In this document: positions 44,538-57,100 of the stretch, one piece after another
Layout of the letters: every line of letters starts with the position of its first letter
Numbering within the stretch: position 1 is the first letter of the stretch
DNA from: Scolanthus callimorphus
Taxonomy: Eukaryota; Cnidaria; Anthozoa; Actiniaria; Edwardsiidae
Direction of reading: 5' to 3'
Assembly: GCA_033964015.1 (NCBI GenBank)
Contig: CM066918.1
Location: 25,007,387-25,071,386, forward strand
DNA: 64,000 bases
Program-made: the position numbers and the translations under genes
The notes under the pieces: model-generated
Told to the model about the DNA's origin: nothing
The model's input: the letters and a program-made list of their open reading frames with translations, nothing else
Databases searched by the model: none

Positions 44538-47500
44538 TTAGAGTCTATCCTTGTCCTTATTAACTAATCTGTCAATTAGTTCTTGTAATGGTGCAAGCTC
44601 CCTTTTATCAATTAAGCTAAACTCCTGAACAAAGAATATGAAATGCTTGAAGGAGGTGTTCAAGTGGGCCTCTTCTCCGAGACTAACAACATGTTTAAAG
44701 TGTTGATGATAGATGTGGGCATATACTCTGAATAATCTCTTGAGAATTGTCTTGGCAACTGCAAGGAAGTTCTTTGGAAATGGAACACCTGTAGAGGCAA
44801 CAGAAAAAAGTATTGGTAAGAATTGGTGTTCCGCCATGTAAGATAAAGAACCATTCCCAGAGGACACCTTTGTGTTCAGCTCTCCTTTCATCATGATTCG
44901 TTCTACTAAACAAAGGAAGCATTTGTGACGCAGCTTGTGAGTTATTTATTTAGGCTCGTACACAGGAAAACAGCCATAAGAATGTCTCATTTATACAACA
45001 AAATGAACTTATGACCAGAGAAGCTCCAAATTTGACTTGATTTTAAGGCCCATTATCAAGTGGCATGCTTTGTTGGACGTTGTTTTTTGTCTTGTGGCCA
45101 ATTTATAAAATTTTGTTTTGCTCAGATTGCCTATTAACAAAAATGGGTCTCTCAGAAAGGCCCATGTGTCTATCAAAAGGAAAAAAGTCCAGCAAAACTG
45201 CAGCTTTTCTATCAAAGATGGCTGACTTTCCATCTATGAAAATTGGGTTCATGATAGACCTTTAACATGAGAATATGGTAGCTGGAGAAAGGTCAACAGC
45301 CTCCAGTGCTACAGATATGTGCAACACAGAAGCAGTTGCAACAGAGACTAGAGTAAACAAACTACTCATTCTGTTGTTTGGTGCAGCAACATCTCCCAGT
45401 CATTGAATGATACAGTTCAGCTCTAGCAGTTACTACCTTTTTCATGTTGTATTGCTTTGTAATCTTGCATCTTTTTGACGAGAAGTCATGTTTCTTGCCC
45501 ACTGTTTTACGCCAAAACAACTCATCAAAAAATTTGCCTTTCATAATAGCTCAAAAACGGTAGTATTATGGGTTTTTAGTACAGCCTTAATCAGTAGCCT
45601 GGTTACGGTAATATGCTTTTTTGAGCATAACAGCTAGAACTTTACAACTTTCTCAATATTGATGCAATAAAGTGCCTACCTATTTTAGAAGGGAATAACG
45701 TCTCATCGTCTAGTTGATCTTGGACCCAAGTCATTAAGTAATCTATATATTTAGGTGCAGAGCATTTGATTGGCTTCTTGATTGTGGTTCCATCGGCCCA
45801 ATGGTATTCATACCTAGACAAAATACCAACAGAACTCTTCAGTTTGTTTCTATAACAGGCAAACCCATATTGGTCACGCGCAGTGTTTATAACTATGATA
45901 AAGACACTCATGTTTAATAAATGAGTACTATCAAAACAGGTAGAGTTTCAATCACGCCGTTGAAATTTCGAACCAACGGGTCACTGTTTTATATCACGTG
46001 ATGACCACAAATTTGACATGTGACTACCTAAACCACTGACTGTTTTATTGGCTGAAAGACATCAAGCCTCAGTCACATGACAACTTTTTAGATGTCACAT
46101 GATAGAAATTTGCAACCGCACCTCCACCAGCTACTTAACGCTATTTTATGTTTCACTGCCGGCTACTTTTCATTGGATCCCAGGAAAAAGAATTATTGAG
46201 CCAATGAAATCTGCCAAACAGGGCCGGCTACTTTTTCTAATAATCGCCTGCATAGAAACATTCTGACAGCACTGATACGATACAATACGATAATCGTTAT
46301 TTTACGAGGGTTAGCATATTGACCTGTAACAGTCTTCTAACATATGGCCCTCGAAAATCGTAGATATAGACACTGTACCAGATCAATACTAGGTAACAGT
46401 ACCCCTAATAGTGCTGCGAACATATTCTAAAATTAGATCACAAGACTCAGACAAGCAATCCCACTGAAATCCCACTCAAAAGTATAGTGCTCGAAATACA
46501 AGTCTGGGAAAGAGTACATATAAGCTTTGCTAATGAGTGGAACTACCAGTTTACAAATTCATTTTGTATTGTTCTTTAGAGAGAAAACTGAGAAAATAGG
46601 AGAAACGTGTATTTGCTTGTCTGAGTTTTTAATTAGTGTGATGTCATGTGGGCGCAGCGCTATCGAAGTTATAATTTTCATCTCATAATATAAATTTCAG
46701 AAATGGTTTATAGAACTGGCATGTCATGTTTTATCGGGATGATATAAACACTTGGCTGCTCCTTGTGTTTACATCACCAGATAAAACACTCCAGCTTGTT
46801 CTATAAATATACATCAATTGTTGTTTAGGTACATTGCCTAAATGTATGGGGAATGGATAATTTCTGCCGAATTCTCCATCTTCTTTTATAAAGATAAATT
46901 GTAGTTAAAAATGACTAGATTTTGATCTTAACCTTGTGAATGCTAACGCTACCTTAGGCAGAAGTGAATGCAGAGGATGTGCAAAGTCATGTTATATTTT
47001 GTTACAAATAATGTAACGCAACACTGCATAATACATAATACAGTACTCCTAATACAGTGTGGTTATGACAGTCTAGTTAGAGAACAGAGCTTTTGGTTTA
47101 TAGAATATATCCTTGGGCTGGTTGGAAATGTCACAATTTTGAAATTGTCAAATTAAACTTGTACAGCAGACTATGGATGGTTGCAAAACCCATTTTGATT
47201 CATATCAAAAATCATGACAAAATGGACATATTATACGATATTATCAGCCAAAACATTAAATCAAGTTATCAGGGACTGATTAAATACTAAAAACTGTGCT
47301 TTTCAATCTATTTGCCAGCAAAGTTTATCTACATGCAATAATTATTGCATGACTTGTGAATCCAATGCTGACATGGTGTAAAGTCATAGTTAAGGAGGGA
47401 TTATTTAAGTGGGGTGATAATAACTGAATTTCATACAAAAAGGGGATTTATTTGTGGGTAAATTATCAGCAGTCAACATCTTTTCTGTCAACAATTTAGA

Positions 47501-48470
47501 ACCTACAAGAATTCCGGAAATTCATGATAAGGTTGTACTACATTCTCAGTTCTAAAAGCCTCAAAATAAAATCAATCTTCCTTTTCCAATTAAAAAAAGC
47601 ATTTTAAAGTTTTGATGGCAGATAGCAAAGTAGTTTGGATTTTAATTGAATTGGACGGTAGTTTGACATTTTGTTTTCTTTCCTTAACCATAATACACAA
47701 AAATACACACGCAGTGCCAACAAAGAATAAAACTTACTTTGGACCGGCTGACATAACAGAACAACTTTCCATAGTGCAGAATTCTGTGATAGTTCCATAC
47801 AACATGTTTATTTGATTGAAGAAGTCGACAGCTGATAAAAGGAAAAAAGAAATCGGTTAAACACTGAGATAAGCTGGCCTGAAAATTATTTAATGCATTA
47901 TTTTGTCACTACGCAGTGAACAATAACTAACACACTCTAGTTAATGTCAAACAAGCAACACAACGGAGGCACTCGACGGCTATATTTTGATTAATTGCAT
48001 GCGGTGATTTTTACCAATTTTGGCTCTGCAAAAGGATTTATTATTTGGAATAAAATGTTAGAAACTCACTATTAACTGCGACCCATTCATTTAGGTCTTC
48101 GCCTTCCGGCAACATAACAGCCAAGCGCAGGTTTCCGCTTCCCAGTGTAGCCGCTGCATGGCGCATCAAGTCATATTGGTGGGTTCCTTCGGGTATGTTT
48201 TTCTTTGGCTTGAAAGTCTTTGTAGACCGGCTTCCACTGAAAGAACACAAAAATGCTTATTGCTGGCCATTTTCTAGCTTCTCAGCTCCAAAATTGATCC
48301 GAAAACGGAATAGAAGTTTGCAATAACATTGGCCAATAGTCAGAGAAGAGAACACGAGGCTAAAAATTAGGGAATTCGTGGTAGGCATATAAGCCCTTTC
48401 GAGGAGAATGTGGTAAACACAATAGGCTGAATGGGTAAAATAATTGTCATACTTACAAAAGGAAGCTCAT
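44538..48470 (-). CDS. MOB1A: MOB1, Hippo-pathway kinase coactivator
   Basis: Five exons on the minus strand, 48457-48470, 48070-48236, 47738-47831, 45680-45813 and 44538-44788, total 660 nt and encode 219 residues with all phases consistent. The product begins [20 protein letters not shown]. The threonines that MST/Hippo kinases phosphorylate in human MOB1 (T12 and T35) are conserved, as are the zinc-site cysteines (EFCTMESC) and histidines (HIYHQHF). Other blocks seen are [38 protein letters not shown] and [12 protein letters not shown]1 binds and activates LATS/NDR kinases in growth control and mitotic exit. Exon 1 contributes only 14 coding nt, a split also known elsewhere in the family. 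No frameshift is present. MOB1A and MOB1B are vertebrate duplicates, so the symbol means MOB1 orthologue. Confidence 0.95.
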
Positions 48471-50018
48471 TTTGGAACTGGAGCTCCTGAATTGCTTGTC
48501 AAATGGCAAGCTTGGCTTGTGGTAACAGAGAGCCAACAAACCAAGATGGCCGCCACAATCTCAAGCCTCGTTTCTGTGTGGAAGACAATTACGTCATTCA
48601 ACATACTCGGGATTCCTTTACCGTTTCCGGTGCCGAAACCGTCACAAAAGCAAGTGTCTTCTCACGAAAGGCACGAAACGAAACCCCAAAAGGTATTACT
48701 CTATTAACGTGACAATAACAAAATTATAAACAACGCAAACCCAGAACATACGTAAAACACCACAGGGGATTATAAACATTATTTTTCCCAGAAAAAAACG
48801 AAATCCGTTGTTTATGTTTAGTAAAGGGGCGGGGGAGAACCCTCATTTGATTGAGGCGTAGATCTCACGTCACAAAAGGAATAACTTTTTCATTGCGTGT
48901 CTCGTGCTGGTTACGGAAAGTGTACTGTAGCGACTACTGTAGCTCTAGTTACGACAGGCACGTGCTAAACGCGTATTTCACCCTTTTTTTAGTTTATACT
49001 TTTGATTCCCTACAAATGCGAAAGACTAGTTGTAGAGAGTACAAATGGAACGAGAAAGGATCTATGCGAGTAAATTTTCGCACTTGTCAATGCCAAGGGC
49101 GGGGTACGATCTTCAAAAACACTGGCGCCTGGGGGTACGACAGTCTGACTTATTCAGTGCATATTTCTTTAAACTTTCGTTTCTTGTATCTAACGACATT
49201 CTATTTGCTGACACGTACAATGCCTTGAAAACGGTTTGCTGTTCCCATACCCCCTAAACTATCTAAATGGTCCGTACTTGACAACAACGGACATGAGCTG
49301 GAGACTTAATGTATTATATTATTTAAAACAAAAAGATGGACTTTTTTTACTCAACAAGGGGAGTGGATATCGACCCCCTCAGTGGCGTATCCCGAGGGGG
49401 TTCCAAGGAACCCCCTTAAGCATCAGAACAATAAGTATTTTGTTGTGGTTCATACCGCTCGCGGACGAGCGTAGCAGTCTTACCCGTAGCAGTCTTCGAA
49501 AAGTGAAGAAAAAACGGAACCCTCCACCTTAGAAAAATCCTTGGATCCAGCACTGCCCCTGTATCCGCACCTGTGAACAGGCTAAACTTCAACAGTTATA
49601 GGTGCTAGCATAGGTAATAAAAAAGCACCTTGGCGAGAAAGAACAAATAAGAAAACACCCCCAACAGAAATAAACTACAATTAAAAAACACGTATTTTTT
49701 AAGAGCCTATAATCTTTTTTAAAAAGTGGCGGATCCAGGATTTTTCAAGGGGGAGGTCCGACTTTTCACTTTTCCCAAGATGCAATAATATGATTATGTA
49801 GGCTCGAAAACCAGGAAACTTCATCCTGGGACCAGGGCAGCATTACTGAAAATCCGAACTTGGACTGGATAGTAGGGTGGTACAACATGTCAAGGTTGTT
49901 GTGACTAGGGAAATCTCCTTGTTGTGACCAAACATCATCATAATTCTTTGAAAAACTTATTTCAGTAGGATATTCAGGCAACCAAACTTGGGTAAAACTG
50001 TCGTCAACGGAGGGTGGC

Positions 50019-50047
50019 CACGTGCTATGACGTCATCATTGACGTCA
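50019..50047. promoter_or_regulatory. E-box followed by two CRE sites
   Basis: CACGTG (50019-50024) is followed by two perfect TGACGTCA sites (50028-50035 and 50040-50047), 12 bp apart. The combination is promoter-like (USF/MYC-type and CREB/ATF-type), but no gene start is evident next to it. Chance or a transposon origin is possible. Confidence 0.4.
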
Positions 50048-50515
50048 GTGCACCTTTAAAAATTCTTCTCACCAACACAGAACATCGGCAAACACAACCA
50101 AACGTGGATACCTTTTCCGCTTGAGCTGGCACCTATGCAAAACAATTTCTGTTTCGTTACATTGATATGAAAGAGTTTGCTCAAAATATTTTGCCAGCTC
50201 GAGTCCCAGTTACGGAAACAAATCACAGGACCCCCGCTCAGGTGGGAAAGAAAGGTTTGTGCCCCCAAACTCCCAGGGAAATCCCCCCCCCCCCCAAAAA
50301 AAAAAAAAAATCCAAACGTTTCCGACCAAGAACCCCCCCCCCCCCCCTCAAAAAAACAAAAACAAAAAAGCTTCTCACCTCCCTGACGCAAAAAGTTCGG
50401 AGTACCCTACAGGGAGAAGGAGCATATGATTCCTGATAGTATTCTTGCAGGTTTCTTCTCACCAAAGTTACATTTGATATGACTCAGAAGAGCCATATTC
50501 CATTTAGCAACAGGT

Positions 50516-50521
50516 TTTATT
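50516..50521 (-). terminator. Candidate polyadenylation signal of the hnRNP gene
   Basis: AATAAA on the minus strand about 630 nt past the stop codon; the sequence between has no other gene. Confidence 0.4.
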
Positions 50522-51153
50522 TAGCAGCTTATAATGGACTATTACTACAATTTAAGTGTTCAGTCTTACAAATGTTTATAAAAAAGCATACCAAAAATCA
50601 AAACCTACATATATGCAAATTGCGATATGAACAACTTACTCGAAATCACTGTTTTATACACTTGAACATTCAAACTATTATGCAAACTTTTATCAGACCG
50701 AACAAGAAAAGAATGTCATCTTAGTACGTAGCAGATGTGGAACACAGAAGTTAAAAACAAAAGAAGAGGAGAACAAATTCTCTCCCTTCCTTCCCACTCC
50801 CTTCAAGCCTCGCCTGTTATATCCTGCCCCCCTTCTCATGATTGTTGACTAGTTCACTAGCTAGCAACTGAATAATTTATAAAAAGTTAGGGGTAGCAAG
50901 AAAAATCTAGTTTTCTAAGCACTTTGGTTTACATCTGTGCTATGTTTAGGTACGGTATCCCAGGCTCCAATGATTCTCTCCAAAGTACTGCTTCCTTCTT
51001 TACTACAATGTAAAATCATGCTCAATCTTTGCTTAAATCCATGATTGTCATGTAGGCTACAAGACACAGTCTATAAAACAGTATATGGCATACTTGACCC
51101 TATACACAAATGCCTAACTGAATACACTGTTCATTATTCCATGGGTGGAGAGC

Positions 51154-54100
51154 TTAGTATCCATACGACATACCACCAGTATTTCCATCTTGCTTCATTT
51201 GCCCTACTCCACCAAAGAACGAAGTGCCTCCGGACGTCCCATAGGCACTGTCATAAGCAGTAGCTTGGACTTGTTGTTGTTGCTGCTGCTGGGCTTGGTT
51301 GAATGGTGCTGAGGACTGCTGATTCCCCTGACTAAAGCCCCCACCCTGCTGACCAGTAAGCCCAGACTGTTGGTTGCCATAGTTACCATAACCAGACTGG
51401 CCATAACCAGTTGCTGACTGGGCACCAAAGCTACCGGTATTTTGAGCAGCACCAAAATTGCCACTGTTTTGGTTGAAAGGCTGGCTTGCCATGTTGCCTT
51501 GGTTTCCCATGTTTTGCTGTCCACCAAAGTTACTAGGGCCTTGGTTGCCATAGTTTCCAGTATTTTGATTGCTGAAGTTACCAGTGTTACCACCACTTCC
51601 AAGCTGCTGGTTACCGGCATTGCTACCAGTGAAGCTGTTGAAATTGTTGTCACTGCTGAAGTTGCTAAAATTATTGTAGTTTGATCCACCGAAGTTACCT
51701 AATGATTGCAAATGTAAATTATTAGTAGCTTCAACAAAATGTTGGACAAATCCCAAAATTGTGCAAATAAGGTTATCCTGTTCTGAAACATGCACCATTA
51801 TCCACAGCACATAAAAGAAAACAAAAACAAGAATAAACAGGACCTGTTTTCTGTGATTCCATAGTGCATTTGTAACAGCACAAAGACAACCAGTGCTCGA
51901 CCTTAACTTTTTTGGCCACTAGTCCCAGGACAAGAAGCACAGAAAAGTTACTTGACCTTGCCAAGTTTCTAGTTGTCTATTATCATGGTATAAAAAATTG
52001 TAGAGCAAGCCTATGTACGAACCATATAAATGTAACTTGCTTGCCCATGAAAAGATTACAACTTCGAGAGTTTGACACAAAACACACTCAAAAGCAGTGT
52101 GAACACTATTAAACAACAAACCACACACCAGCAATTATATGTTTTGTATTTCGCACACAATTGTTAATTGTCCTGTGACTAGTGCTCCTGAATTTTCACT
52201 TGTCCTGAAGCATTTCTTACTTGTCCAGGACAAGTGGACACCCGCTAAGGTTGAGCACTGACAACACTATTGGTTTGCAACTATTTTTCTTTTTGTAGTT
52301 GAATGCAATGATCGCCAGTATTTTCTGTAAAACTTTGTTCAACTATGAAAGCTTCAATGAAAGGTTGTTGTTTAAATAAAGAAGTTTAGTGTCAGTTGTC
52401 CCCAACCCAAACTGCAATCTTGCCTGTCTGACTAGCAAAGCTAAACATCGAGCTTCAATGGACGATGATTGGAAATTTTGAGCATGAGTAAAGGATACTA
52501 ATCATTTCTGCCAAAACTCTTTATAGAGAAGGTAGACCTCCAATTCAGGATTTAAAAAAAGGCTGTTTTCATGTTCAGGGCTGGAAATAGACTTGCCACA
52601 AGTCGACCTCTCTGAGGATACTAACCACAAATTTTTTTAAAGGACTTTGAAAAAATCTAGGCTGGAAATTAAGTAGAAAAAATGATGTTGCATTTTGGAC
52701 AATACCTTTAATTTTTAGTCACATTTTATTTAGACTGTAGATGATAAAATTACTAAAATTTTAGTTGCAAATGAGAAATGTTTAGTGCCTCAAACAGGCA
52801 TAATTTCCGGCCCTGATAATTGCCTGCAGTCCCCTTTAAAGGTTTGAATGATTGAGGTTCATGATATCAGCTGAGTTGCTAGTACCTTGTTGTTGGTTGC
52901 CCATGTTACCGCCTCCTCGATTGGAGTTCCCCCATCCTCCTTGCCCTCCATCAGGTGAGGAGTCTAGGAACAGCTCTATGTATCTGTGACCTGATAACAG
53001 AAACAGATAATATATAGATTTAGCCACTGGCTAAAAGCGGAGCTCCCGGTTACATATTTTTCTGTGTTGGGGTCTTGGTTTACCTGTGTGGGGGCGCGCA
53101 GACACGGACGTGCCAGCGATACCCAAATGGGAATACCGCTGAACCATGAAAAATGAAGTCGACAGTATACCTGAGTTCTACTTTGAGCTATTGTATTCTT
53201 CCTGCGATACCTATGGTGCTCCACTCTAAGGAGCTCCGCTAAAAAAACAGTTAGCAGAGAGATCTAATAAACACAGAGTCACAGCATTGTTGGTTCTGTT
53301 CTGTTGAGCTGTCTGCACAAATAATGAAATACAGCCGATTGCGTTTGACTGTTTAACCCTAACAGTTTGGACATTATGTTTGAACGTTGGAACGTTGAGT
53401 TTCTAGGATGGAACGAGACGTTTCTATGGAGAACCGAAGAGTTCTGCCCTCTCTGATTGGTCAGTGAAAAATAAACATGGCGGTTACCCTTGCAAACGTC
53501 TCACTTTTTGTCTCACAACGCAACTTTCCAACGTTGAAATGTAACATGCGAACTGTTTGGGTTAAACAAACAAACGCAATCGGCTGTATGATGAAAGCTC
53601 AGGATGCTTCTTAGAACTTCACTCACTCGCTCACTGCATCAGGTAATGCAGAATTGAAAATATGGCTTTTGCGATACAAATATGTGAAACATATCAGCAA
53701 AACTACATACTTTTTACAAGAATGTTGAGGCTGAATTCAAATAAAGAACATTTAAATTCCAACCAACACTAATAATCCAAACACTTATTGTACGATTGTC
53801 TAAGCATCACACTCATGTTACTATTTCAAGAACTATCTATGGAGTTGTAACTTAAGATCGCTCAGAATGGAGTCAAGTTTGCTTGTAACCTACCCATTGT
53901 TTGTTTGTCCTTAGCCATAGCCGCTGTAGCATCTGAGTGAGTGGCAAAGTCAACTTCAGCATCTCCTGAGCATCGCCCGTCTGGTCCCCACTTCACCCGC
54001 ACCTCGACAGGATTCAAAGGCATAAAGAACTGCTTGATATCAGACTCTTTAGCAGCAAATGGAAGTCCTCTCATGGAGACGGTGTGTCCAGTAGAGCTGC

Positions 54101-57100
54101 AGCCACTCCAACTATGGCCACCACTGCCGCCGCCACGACCTCCTCCAAAGCCCCCTCTTCCTCCTCTGCCACCACGCCCACCTCTTGTCCCCCCCTGGAA
54201 ATTGCTGAAGTCATTGCTAAATCCACCTCCATAGTTACCACCACCAAATACTGGGCCAAAAGGGCCTCTGCCACCTCCACGGAATCTGTAATTATAGCAA
54301 AATATTCATAATAAACATGTAACATTCCAGTCTATGCCTGCATTTCAGATGAGTGTTGAAAACTAAACACCAAGAAAACACTCGTAGCCAATCAGAAACG
54401 AAACCCATTCAACACTGGCTAGAAGCTCCTTGCTTCTCTTGTCATCTCAGCTCTCATGCATCATATGAGAGAAGCTACAGACTCTGGTAACAAGGTGAAT
54501 ATATGAAGATGTTCAGGCAAGCCTGTGGCCGCATAGCACTAAGTTCAACAGAGTGGAGATAAGGAATTAACCTTGTGTGAAAGCTAACGTGCTAATGAAA
54601 TGGTCCCATGGTAACAAGGGTTAGCAGTTGCCCAGTTACCTGTGACAGCAGGAGAACTATCAAAGCTTAACTCACCTTCGCTCAAAGTTATTGTCTCCCC
54701 CACGCCCAAATCTTGGCCCACCAAATGCCCCCATTCTGTCATACGGACCTGGCCGTGTTGACATCAAGGGTTTTGGCTTGGAGATGTATTTTATGTCACC
54801 TCTTGAGCTTTTGAAAATCTCAATATACCTAAAATACAAGTTGGAATATAAAGTCAAGGCAAACATTATCTATCACCACAAAAAAAGAAAAGAAGACAAT
54901 GAAAAAGGAAAGGGTCTTCTGGTTATACATTTATAAGAAGTTAAACTGAAGTGATGACAAAGAAAATCATGATGGAAACTATTTATTTACATTCTGAGTA
55001 GTTCTGATAAATCCTTGAGAATTCCCTTAAGACTGATAAAACCCATTATGTTCAGTATACTGCCTCTAATGAAAGGTAAATTATTCCCAAATGTTTATCC
55101 AATTAAACCACTTTCATTTTTTTGTACTTACCTTAGATGTTTAAAAAAATATATGTTCATCGAGTAGTCCCCCCTCCCCACTTATACACCTAGTACACTT
55201 GCAATTCTTGTATTTTCCTCTGTATTTTGAAAGATGCCTCCCCTCTTGAATGCACAACAGTTTCTGAGTGAGTGCTTATAAACTCTAATGTTGCTATTGT
55301 AATAGTGGCAAAATGTTTGCAATTTTCTTTCAGTGAATAGCTCCTTTGTTTATATTTACATTTGAGTCTCGAGAGAACTATATGGTAGAAATCTTGAAGT
55401 AACTATCTAAAATCAAAGTTTATTCTTTCATTTACCAAATGCAATTTAAAATATTGCATTAACCTTTCATAAGCAGTGGATGGAAATTGATGCTTTCTAT
55501 GACTTGGAATTTTTCTGGCCGAAAGTGGTAGTTGAGTGAGGCTATAACAAATGCAACATGCTTAACATTCAGCCAGAAACTGCTATAATCTAATGTAGCT
55601 ATATTTAATGATAACCAGGCATGGTGCATCAGTTAAACAAATAATGACAAGTAACAAATTGATAATGACCTTGAATAGGAGAAATTAAAAAAAGAAAACT
55701 TACACTTTCACATAAATACAGCACACTCAGACATAAATACAACACACTCAAAGAAAACAATTATTTCAAACAGTACTTCTGCAGCTTACTAACTACACGT
55801 CACCAACAAAATATTGTAACATTTTTCATTGTAAATTATTTAGTGGGGTTTACAGACTTTTGGTTTGAGAGACAGCTGGAAAAATCCCGAGCTGTGTGTT
55901 ATGGTATATCTAGTCACAGGTCCCAAAGGAGTATAATGTACTTTACAGAGTGAAACACAAACATAAACTTGATGCACCACCCTGTGAGCTTGTCAAACTT
56001 TTCTCAAAAATATGCCAGTACCAGTTCGAATCAGATCATCTTTTAATTCTGGCTGGACAATGTACTTACATTTGCATGGCTTCACATGCACCCACAAAAA
56101 TGACGGACTTCAAAATGTAACAATATCATGAGAAAAGTTGGACATGCCCATTAGATCTTACCCACAATACTGCAGTTGTAATGACAGATAAAACAGAAAA
56201 CCAGCAAACCAAGTGAAGGGTGCCTTCCCAGACCCCTACCACCTCTTCTCCTTTCCCCACCTGTGCCCAATCTTTTCCTTGTGTTTTGACATGGCTTGCC
56301 CAGCTATTTCGGGAGATGTGAACTCCACAAAAGCTTCCCCGGAAGTCTTCCCCTCCTCATCTAATGTGATCGTTATACCGTTTGGTACTATCTCCATCCC
56401 TTTAGGACGCCAGAGGGAACAGGACAACGTTATAATGGAATATGGAACCCAACCGAGTAGCATTACTCTTACAGGGAGGGAGCATGCCCTTCAGCTACAG
56501 AGAAACTTGGTAATCAAGGGGAATAAAGATCAAACTTGATTTTAACAAGCCCTTTATCTACACAGTCTGTCATTCCAGGGCAACACAGAGGAGATAGTTT
56601 GTTGATTAAAAATAGGGACAAGTTTTCAACATAAGAAAAGGAATACTAATTTTCAGGGGCACTGGGTCCTAACCACATGCCCATATCAAACAGATGGTAA
56701 ACAACAGTGTCTGTTTAGACTTGGCTTGAGCAGTTAGCCAATGTATGGAAAGCATGATAACTTTAGCACTGACTAAATTGTTAGCACCATTTTTGAGAAA
56801 TCCTGTGGATCATTCTCTCCCAAATTCATAGATTGGTACTTAGAAGAAATAAATACTCTCTTCAATAGATATTATTATGTGATCTTGATAGAATGCAGAA
56901 TGTGGCCAGAAGAGTACTGGTGGCTGAGTAATTGTGGAAACAGGCAGCAATCTCAAACCCAGAGCTCCCCGGCTCGTGACCTCATGAGGGAAGCCCTGGT
57001 GACAGCCATTGACGCATGCACTAGATTTGATAGAGCAGTTAAGAGAAACAACATTCAAAACCAGACAATCAGCGAAGGCCAATGGATGTCCCCAGAGCCT

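Larger units (their letters stand above)
48471..51153. other. Interval upstream of MOB1 and downstream of hnRNP H
   Basis: It holds the MOB1 promoter (no clear TATA) and the hnRNP 3' flank. MITE-like ends occur at 49383 (CAGTGGCGTATCCCGAGG) with GGATCCAGCACTG near 49542, and AGTGGCGGATCCAGG near 49727. Long C and A runs lie at 50283-50370. A minus frame at 49766-49981 looks protein-like but has no ATG, and stops lie close on both sides. No gene is supported. Confidence 0.45.

Noticed and set aside
54071..54325. Apparent frameshift in the hnRNP RGG exon
   Set aside because: Recounting the G run as seven bases keeps the frame open and all nine exons in phase.
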